Assembly (NCBI GenBank): GCA_030682595.1
Contig: JAUXNZ010000196.1
Coordinates: 1 to 5,325 of the forward strand
DNA from: Rhodocyclaceae bacterium
Lineage (GTDB): Bacteria > Pseudomonadota > Gammaproteobacteria > Burkholderiales > Rhodocyclaceae
DNA length: 5,325 nt
Reading direction: 5' to 3'
Of this stretch, positions 1 through 5,325 are shown piece by piece (position 1 is the stretch's first letter; each line of letters starts with the position of its first letter). The position numbers were made by a program, and so were the translations under genes. Under the pieces are notes generated by a model. The model worked only from the letters and a program-made list of their open reading frames with translations. It ran no database searches and was not told the origin of the DNA.

Positions 1-158
1 GCAGTCTCGGCGTATACCAGTGCATCGACCTCGCAGTGCGGCGCGACGCGTTTGAGCGTTGAAAATACCGGGGCGGAAAGCAGCACATCGCCGTGGTGGC
101 GGAGCTTGATGACGAGGGCGCGATGAAGTTGTGAATCCTGGACGCAGTTGGAGATCAT
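1..158 (-). CDS. waaQ: LPS heptosyltransferase (WaaQ/RfaQ-type), N-terminal part only
   Basis: Only the first 52 codons are present; the gene runs off the left edge. The visible protein starts with about a dozen variable residues. It continues with a beta-strand and glycine loop containing KLRHHGD (residues 18-24), then LLSAP (27-31), a helix, and VDALVYAET (44-52). This is the N-terminal Rossmann signature of ADP-heptose:LPS heptosyltransferases (GT9 family). The KLRHHGD block and the VYAET stretch resemble WaaQ (heptosyltransferase III) more than WaaC or WaaF. Family members transfer heptose to the LPS inner core at the cytoplasmic face of the inner membrane. The ATG (158-156) overlaps the msbA stop as ATGA and has a good AAGGAA Shine-Dalgarno sequence, which fixes the start. 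Position right after msbA supports an LPS role. The family call is firm; the exact subtype and acceptor are inferred from a short fragment. Confidence 0.82.
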   Translation of the reverse strand, partial: MISNCVQDSQLHRALVIKLRHHGDVLLSAPVFSTLKRVAPHCEVDALVYAET

Positions 159-1912
159 GCCACGCTTTCCTTGAACTGCATGGCATGCAGCCGCGCATAA
201 ATGCCGTTCGCCGCCAGCAATTCGGCATGCCGCCCGCTCTCGACGATGCGCCCTTTTTCCAGCACGACGATACGGTCGGCGCGTTCGATGGTGGACAGGC
301 GGTGCGCGATGACCAGGGTGGTGCGGTGTTTCATCAACTCCTCCAGCGCGGCCTGCACCTGGCGCTCCGATTCGTTGTCCAACGCCGAGGTGGCTTCGTC
401 GAGAATCAGGATCGGCGCATCCTTCAGGAGCGCGCGGGCGATGGCGATGCGCTGGCGCTGTCCGCCGGAAAGCCGCAGACCGTTTTCACCGATCACCGTG
501 GCGTAGCCCTCGGGCAGGGCGACGATGAACTCGTGCGCCGAGGCGGCGCGCGCGGCGGCTTCGATGACCGCAGGTGTGATGTCGCCGCTTCGACCATAAG
601 CGATGTTGGCGCTGACGGTGTCGTCGAAGAGCACAACATCCTGTGAAACGATCGCGATATTGGCGCGCAGGGCGGATAGTTGCAATGCATCGATGGGAAC
701 GTCATCAATCAAAATGCTGCCGGCGTCGGGAGCATAGAAACGCGCGATCAGGTTGGCGAGCGTGGTTTTGCCGCTTCCGGATTTACCGACGAGCGCCACG
801 CGTTCGCCCGGTTCGGCAATCATGCTGATGCGATCGAGGGCGAGCGTGCCGTCCGCCTGATAGCGGAAACTGACATCGCACAATTCGATGCGCCCCCGGG
901 CGCGCGTCAGTTGGCGCGTGCCTGCATCGTTTTCGGGCTGCTGGTCGAGGAGGCCGAAAATGCTCTCCGCCGCGGCCAGGCCGCGCTGGATGGCTTCGTT
1001 CACGCCGGTGAGCGCCCGAATGGGGTTAAGGAGCATCACCATGGCGGTGATGAACGAGACGAATCCGCCGACCGTCGTTTCGTCGCGCATTGATTGCAGC
1101 GCGGCGAAATAAATGATGAGCGCCAGCGCGATGGAAACGAACATCTGCACGGCCGGCGTGCTCAGCGCGCTGACGGTCGTCAGTTTCATGCCCAGGCTGC
1201 GCACCCGGTCAGCTGCCCGGACGAAGCGACTTTCCTCATACTGCTGGCCGCCGAAAATCTTGACTACCTTGCGCCCGCCAATGGCTTCTTCGAGAACCTG
1301 GGTCATCTCGCCCATGGTCTGCTGGGTATGGCGGCTGAGCGCGCGGATGCGGTTGGCCGCGGCCCGCGTGATCAGAGCGATCGGCGGCGCGACAACGAGG
1401 GCGATCAGTGTCAGTTGCCAATTCAGGTAAAGCAGCCAGGCCAGCAGGCCGATCATGGTCAGGGTTTCGCGCACCAGCACCGTGATGACCGAGGAAGCGG
1501 CGGCGGCTACCTGACTGACATCGTGGTTGAATTTGGATACCAGCGTGCCGGTGGCGTGCCGTTCAAAAAAGGGGATCGGCAGGTCGAGCAAGCGGCGGAA
1601 CATCTGCTGGCGGATATCCGCCACGACGCGCGAGCCTACCCAGGCGATGGCGTAGGCGCTGACAAATCCAGCGAAACCACGCAAGAGAAACAGGCCGACC
1701 AGCACCAGGGGCGCCAACTGGATGATGGTGACATCCTTGGCGACGAAGCCTTCGTCGAAGATGATCTTGAGCAGGGCGGGCAAGGCCGGCTCGGTGGCGG
1801 ATGCCACGATCATGGCCAGGAGCGCCAGCGCGAACATCCGCCAATAGGGGCGCGCGTAGCGCAACAGCCGCGCGTAGAGGGCGCGACTTTTTATTTCGGG
1901 GAGGGAGGTCAA
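155..1912 (-). CDS. msbA: Lipid A export ABC transporter, fused permease and ATPase (MsbA)
   Basis: This 585-residue half-transporter matches the usual MsbA length (about 580). It works as a homodimer in the inner membrane, flipping lipid A-core from the inner to the outer leaflet using ATP. Residues 1-320 form the type IV exporter membrane domain, with hydrophobic segments near 25-47, 63-92, 139-160, 163-182, 252-271 and 282-300. The nucleotide-binding domain follows: A-loop Tyr351, Walker A GKSGSGKTT (376-384), Q-loop Gln424, signature LSGGQ (481-485), Walker B ILILDE (501-506), D-loop SALD (509-512) and switch His537. All catalytic elements are intact. The start is TTG at 1912: an in-frame TAG at 1934-1936 blocks extension, and the first internal ATG (residue 26) would cut into the first membrane helix. 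A weak AAGG sits 8 bases upstream. It lies 66 bp after the kinase-like gene and overlaps waaQ by 4 bp. A related lipid or drug exporter is the alternative, but the LPS context favours MsbA. Confidence 0.88.
   Translation of the reverse strand: MTSLPEIKSRALYARLLRYARPYWRMFALALLAMIVASATEPALPALLKIIFDEGFVAKDVTIIQLAPLVLVGLFLLRGFAGFVSAYAIAWVGSRVVADIRQQMFRRLLDLPIPFFERHATGTLVSKFNHDVSQVAAAASSVITVLVRETLTMIGLLAWLLYLNWQLTLIALVVAPPIALITRAAANRIRALSRHTQQTMGEMTQVLEEAIGGRKVVKIFGGQQYEESRFVRAADRVRSLGMKLTTVSALSTPAVQMFVSIALALIIYFAALQSMRDETTVGGFVSFITAMVMLLNPIRALTGVNEAIQRGLAAAESIFGLLDQQPENDAGTRQLTRARGRIELCDVSFRYQADGTLALDRISMIAEPGERVALVGKSGSGKTTLANLIARFYAPDAGSILIDDVPIDALQLSALRANIAIVSQDVVLFDDTVSANIAYGRSGDITPAVIEAAARAASAHEFIVALPEGYATVIGENGLRLSGGQRQRIAIARALLKDAPILILDEATSALDNESERQVQAALEELMKHRTTLVIAHRLSTIERADRIVVLEKGRIVESGRHAELLAANGIYARLHAMQFKESVA
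167..172 (-). promoter_or_regulatory. Ribosome binding site for waaQ, inside msbA
   Basis: Read on the minus strand, AAGGAA lies 8 bases upstream of the waaQ ATG (158), within the last codons of msbA. Together with the ATGA stop/start overlap it supports translation of waaQ by ribosomes finishing msbA, possibly with fresh initiation at this site. Confidence 0.7.
176..190. repeat. Perfect 15-bp palindrome near the msbA 3' end
   Basis: CTGCATG and CATGCAG form 7-bp arms around a single G. The element lies in the msbA codons for Leu-His-Ala-Met-Gln. On the msbA/waaQ transcript it could fold as a 5-bp stem with a 5-base loop, ending 3 bases before the waaQ Shine-Dalgarno sequence. The symmetry is seen directly. 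A regulatory role is speculative, and a palindrome this size can arise by chance in a few kilobases. Confidence 0.35.
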
Positions 1913-1978
1913 ACAAGCGGCCTTGAAATTGGGCTAAGGAGCGGGAGAGGCACAACCGTGCTGCCCCGCCATTTTATT
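1913..1978 (-). other. Gap between kinase-like gene and msbA, with weak RBS
   Basis: This 66-bp spacer contains AAGG (minus strand, 1924-1921), 8 bases before the msbA TTG, the only Shine-Dalgarno-like match. It also contains an ATG at 1972-1970 opening a 12-codon reading frame (MAGQHGCASPAP) that ends at TAG 1936-1934, in the same frame as msbA. That ATG lacks a Shine-Dalgarno sequence and lies 6 bases after the kinase stop. I see no convincing promoter, and no hairpin with a T-run, so cotranscription of the kinase-like gene and msbA is likely. Confidence 0.5.
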
Positions 1979-2827
1979 TCAGTGGCGGCCGATTGATTCA
2001 TGCAGGGCGTCGCGCAGCACATAGATTCTTTTCAGGCTGCGGCCGCGCCGGTAACGCCAGGGTGCGAGCAGACGGCAGGCGGCGGCAAGGGCCGGTTGCG
2101 CGCGGCGCAATACCGCACGAATTTCCTCGCCGGCCTGGTGACGGTCGAAGTAGCGTGTCAACAGATGCGTTGCCAGTTCGGTTGACGTCCGTTCGTCCAT
2201 GCCATGCAGCAGCGTGACCGAGTTAACCAGGAGGATCAGATCGTAGGCCTGGACGATCGGCAGCGGCAGATACGCGCCAATGTCTTCCTCGAAATCGATG
2301 CGGTACAGTTGCCCGGCGTTGCGGGTCAGATTTTTTACCTGCGCGCCGCCATGCCAATGCCCGGCGCGATGAAAGCGCGCGAGATCATCGATGGCTGCAT
2401 CGAGCGCCTCGGTCGTTTCCGTTGGAGACATGCCGCGCAGGCCGTGTTCCAGCGTTTCGCCGACATGCCGGAGCACCATGCAGTCTGCCGCAAACGCAAC
2501 AATTTGCGGCACGGCCTCGCCCGCAGCGGCCAGCGCGGCAAGCCGTGCGGCTTCGTCGGCGAGTCGGCGGGCGCCGTCGGCCAGACGCAGCGTTGCCATC
2601 GGCAGGCTTTGGCCGAGGGCGAACCGACAAAACATCTTCAGAAGAAAAGCTTGCGCCGTCCCGCGCGGACTGCCGGGTGCTTTTGCGACAAAAAGTTCGT
2701 TGGCAATAGAAAAGGTTGCCACGCGGCGGCCGCAGGCCGCCAAACTTTCTCTGGCCGCCTGCAGTAATTCAGTGGTTGATTCCCCGGAGGGTTGCAAAAT
2801 CCGGACAGTGGTGGAGGCGGAGAGCAT
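1979..2827 (-). CDS. Kinase-fold protein, LPS kinase/BUD32-like, atypical catalytic loop
   Basis: This 282-residue soluble protein has a protein-kinase-like fold resembling the Kdo/heptose LPS kinase and InaA group. Likely elements are: the beta3 lysine in FVAKAP (Lys49); a helix-C glutamate near Glu92 in a helix ending LAAAGEAVP; a hinge around MVLRHVGETLEHG (117-129); a catalytic loop HWHGGAQVKN (157-166); and a metal-binding DFE (Asp178-Glu180). In LPS kinases such as KdkA the loop reads like HADLNAHN. Aligning it here puts Gly161 where the catalytic Asp is expected, while Asn166 and Asp178 are kept. The C-terminal third is helical and basic. There is no signal peptide or membrane segment, so it probably acts in the cytoplasm. 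As first gene of the msbA-waaQ operon it may phosphorylate or bind an LPS core precursor; that is inference. The ATG at 2827 is the only well-placed ATG; the next in-frame one is codon 65, inside the fold. A non-catalytic pseudokinase is the alternative. Confidence 0.72.
   Translation of the reverse strand: MLSASTTVRILQPSGESTTELLQAARESLAACGRRVATFSIANELFVAKAPGSPRGTAQAFLLKMFCRFALGQSLPMATLRLADGARRLADEAARLAALAAAGEAVPQIVAFAADCMVLRHVGETLEHGLRGMSPTETTEALDAAIDDLARFHRAGHWHGGAQVKNLTRNAGQLYRIDFEEDIGAYLPLPIVQAYDLILLVNSVTLLHGMDERTSTELATHLLTRYFDRHQAGEEIRAVLRRAQPALAAACRLLAPWRYRRGRSLKRIYVLRDALHESIGRH
2725..2741 (-). repeat. Very GC-rich hairpin early in the kinase-like gene
   Basis: GGCGGCC and GGCCGCC form perfect 7-bp arms around a 3-base loop, over codons 29-34 of the kinase-like gene. 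RNA from this stretch should form a very stable short stem. No T-run follows directly on either strand, so it is not an intrinsic terminator. It may slow ribosomes near the start of the gene or simply reflect Ala/Arg/Gly-rich codons at high GC. Confidence 0.4.
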
Positions 2828-2835
2828 GGCGGCCG

Positions 2836-2841
2836 ATTATA
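2836..2841 (-). promoter_or_regulatory. Possible -10 element for the kinase-msbA-waaQ operon
   Basis: The minus strand reads a perfect consensus TATAAT here. No good -35 hexamer is found at 16-18 bases spacing (best is TCGATC at 2864-2859, 3 of 6 matches), and no TGn extension is present. Transcription would start near 2829, one or two bases before the ATG at 2827, giving an almost leaderless mRNA. Consistent with this, no Shine-Dalgarno sequence precedes that ATG; the adjacent bases read CGGCCGCC. Confidence 0.45.
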
Positions 2842-2843
2842 CT
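2838..2843 (+). promoter_or_regulatory. Possible -10 element for ugd
   Basis: TATACT (5 of 6 consensus matches) overlaps the opposite-strand TATAAT. Transcription would start near 2850, leaving a leader of about 32 bases before the ugd ATG. A recognisable -35 is absent at normal spacing (the region reads AGGCGG). The element is flanked by a 5-bp inverted repeat, GCGGC (2829-2833) and GCCGC (2846-2850), centred on the same TATA. Confidence 0.35.
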
Positions 2844-2866
2844 GAGCCGCATTTTTCAGATCGAAC

Positions 2867-2870
2867 AGGA
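2867..2870 (+). promoter_or_regulatory. Ribosome binding site for ugd
   Basis: AGGA lies 11 bases upstream of the ugd ATG at 2882, slightly far but usable. A nearer ATG at 2871 opens only a four-codon frame (MTPP) whose TGA overlaps the ugd start as ATGA. That ATG directly abuts AGGA, so it is unlikely to be initiated. Confidence 0.5.
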
Positions 2871-2881
2871 ATGACCCCACC

Positions 2882-4203
2882 ATGAAAATCACCGTGATTG
2901 GCACCGGCTATGTCGGTTTGGTTTCGGGCGCCTGCCTGGCGGATGTCGGCAACGACGTGCTCTGTCTCGATCTGGATGCTGCGAAGATCCGTATCCTGGA
3001 AGAAGGCGGCATTCCGATCCATGAGCCGGGTCTGCTCGAGATCGTGCGCAACAACGTGGCTGCCGGCCGCCTGAAATTCACCACGGACATCGCGCGCGCG
3101 GTTGCGCATGGCACGATCCAGTTTATCGCCGTCGGCACGCCGCCCGACGAGGATGGCTCGGCGGATATGCAATATGTGCTGGCCGCCGCGCGCAACATCG
3201 GCCTGCACATGACCGATTACAAGGTGGTCGTCGACAAATCCACCGTGCCGGTCGGCACGGGCGACCGGGTGAAGCAGGCTCTCGCCGAGACGCTGGCCGG
3301 GCGTGGCGTGACGATTCCCCATGCGGTGGTGTCGAACCCGGAATTTCTCAAGGAGGGGGCGGCGGTCGAGGACTTCATGCGCCCCGACCGCATCGTCGTC
3401 GGCGCCGACGACGAGCAGGCCATCCCCCTCATGCGCGCGCTTTTCGCGCCGTTCCAGCGCAACCGCGAACGGCTCGTCATCATGGACATCCGTTCGGCCG
3501 AACTGACCAAATATGCGGCGAATGCGATGCTGGCGACGCGCATCTCGTTCATGAACGAGCTGGCCAATTTGGCCGAAGCACTGGACGCCGACATCGAAAT
3601 GGTGCGCCAGGGGATTGGTTCCGATCCGCGCATCGGCTTTCATTTCCTGTATCCCGGCTGCGGCTATGGTGGTTCCTGTTTTCCGAAGGACGTGCAGGCC
3701 CTGCGGCGCACTGCCCGCGGCGCAGCCGGCATCGAACTCAAGGTGCTCGATGCGGTCGAGGCGGCCAACGACGCGCAGAAGCATGTCCTGGGCAAAAAAA
3801 TCCTGGCCCGCTTTGGCAATGACCTGAGCGGGCGGCGCTTTGCCGTCTGGGGTCTGGCCTTCAAGCCCAATACCGACGATATGCGTGAGGCCCCAAGCCG
3901 CTACCTGATCGCCGATCTGCTGGCCGCCGGCGCCACGGTGGTTGCCCACGACCCGGTGGCGATGGATGAGGCGCGCCGCATCTACGGCGACGAACAGCGA
4001 CTGACCTATGCCGCCACGCCGTTGGAGGCGCTGGCCGGCGCCGATGCCCTGGTCATTGTTACCGAGTGGAAAGTGTTTCGCAGCCCGGATTTCGACGCCA
4101 TCCGGCAGACGCTCAAGCAACCGGTGATCTTCGACGGCCGCAACCTTTACGACCCGCGCGAAATGCGCGAGCGCGGCTTCGAATACTTGCCGATCGGTCG
4201 GGT

Positions 4204-4219
<16 letters not shown>
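2882..4219 (+). CDS. ugd: UDP-glucose 6-dehydrogenase
   Basis: This 445-residue cytosolic enzyme oxidises UDP-glucose to UDP-glucuronate in two NAD+-dependent steps. The product feeds capsule and exopolysaccharide synthesis and, in some bacteria, lipid A aminoarabinose. The N-terminal Rossmann domain (about 1-190) opens with GTGYVG (7-12) and carries Asp30 at the end of beta2, typical for NAD+ preference. Substrate and catalytic residues are in place: Thr121-Val122-Pro123, NPEFLKEG (152-159), Lys210 and Asn214 in KYAANA, the GCGYGGSCFPKD block (259-270) with nucleophile Cys266, Lys269 and Asp270, and GLAFKPNTDDMREAPS (324-339) in the UDP-binding domain. Length and motifs are those of the bacterial Ugd/TuaD family, with no missing residue. 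The ATG at 2882 puts the glycine loop at the usual distance from the N-terminus. It is divergent from the LPS operon and its stop crosses into the 3' end of thiC. GDP-mannose dehydrogenase (AlgD) is a related family, but the motifs favour Ugd. Confidence 0.95.

Positions 4220-5325
<1,106 letters not shown>

Noticed and set aside
1034..1052. 7-bp inverted repeat CATCACC/GGTGATG with a 5-base loop inside msbA
   Set aside because: It lies deep in the last membrane segment's codons, far from any gene boundary. Stems of this size are expected by chance several times in a window this long.
1094..1996. Plus-strand open frame (300 codons) opposite msbA
   Set aside because: It lies antisense to the membrane-domain half of msbA, has low-complexity Gly/Arg/Gln/Asp composition and shows no recognisable domain. 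The msbA frame explains the region fully.
2871..2885. Four-codon frame MTPP ending on the ugd start (ATGA)
   Set aside because: Its ATG directly follows the AGGA with no spacer, so initiation is unlikely. It is too short to be read as a real leader peptide without data.
3842..3849. GCCGTCTG, matching 8 bases of the Neisseria DNA uptake sequence
   Set aside because: It is a single partial match (the next bases are GG, not AA) inside conserved ugd coding sequence. One chance hit in 5 kb is expected, and nothing else suggests Neisseriaceae.

Overview
The window is gene-dense, GC-rich (roughly 60% by eye) bacterial chromosome. It reads like a Gram-negative proteobacterium, most likely a betaproteobacterium of the Rhodocyclales/Nitrosomonadales type. 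That placement is inferred from protein character and the lipopolysaccharide (LPS) gene set, not from a search. There are five protein genes, two of them cut by the window edges. No tRNA, rRNA, CRISPR array, insertion sequence or phage gene was seen, and no stretch over 300 bases lacks a gene.

Left half (1-2827, minus strand): an apparent three-gene operon, in transcription order a kinase-fold protein of the LPS-kinase/BUD32-like group (2827-1979), the lipid A flippase msbA (1912-155, TTG start), and the first 52 codons of a WaaQ/RfaQ-type heptosyltransferase (158 to the left edge). msbA and waaQ overlap by four bases (ATGA), which suggests translational coupling. The genes fit one task: building or modifying the lipid A-core and flipping it across the inner membrane.

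Centre (2828-2881): a 54-bp divergent intergenic region separates the operon from ugd. It holds two overlapping, oppositely oriented -10-like hexamers centred on one TATA, flanked by a 5-bp inverted repeat. This could be a bidirectional promoter. If the minus-strand element is used, the kinase mRNA would be almost leaderless.

Right half: ugd (UDP-glucose 6-dehydrogenase, 2882-4219, plus) supplies UDP-glucuronate for envelope polysaccharides and possibly lipid A sugars. It runs convergently into thiC (thiamine pyrimidine synthase, minus, cut by the right edge). The two stop codons cross, giving a 16-bp tail-to-tail overlap that lies inside a predicted RNA hairpin. thiC is a housekeeping gene unrelated to the envelope genes.

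No clearly new system is visible. The points most worth checking are the kinase-fold protein with Gly in place of the catalytic-loop Asp, the symmetric divergent promoter, the overlapping ugd/thiC ends with their hairpin, and the TTG start of msbA just downstream of an in-frame stop codon.
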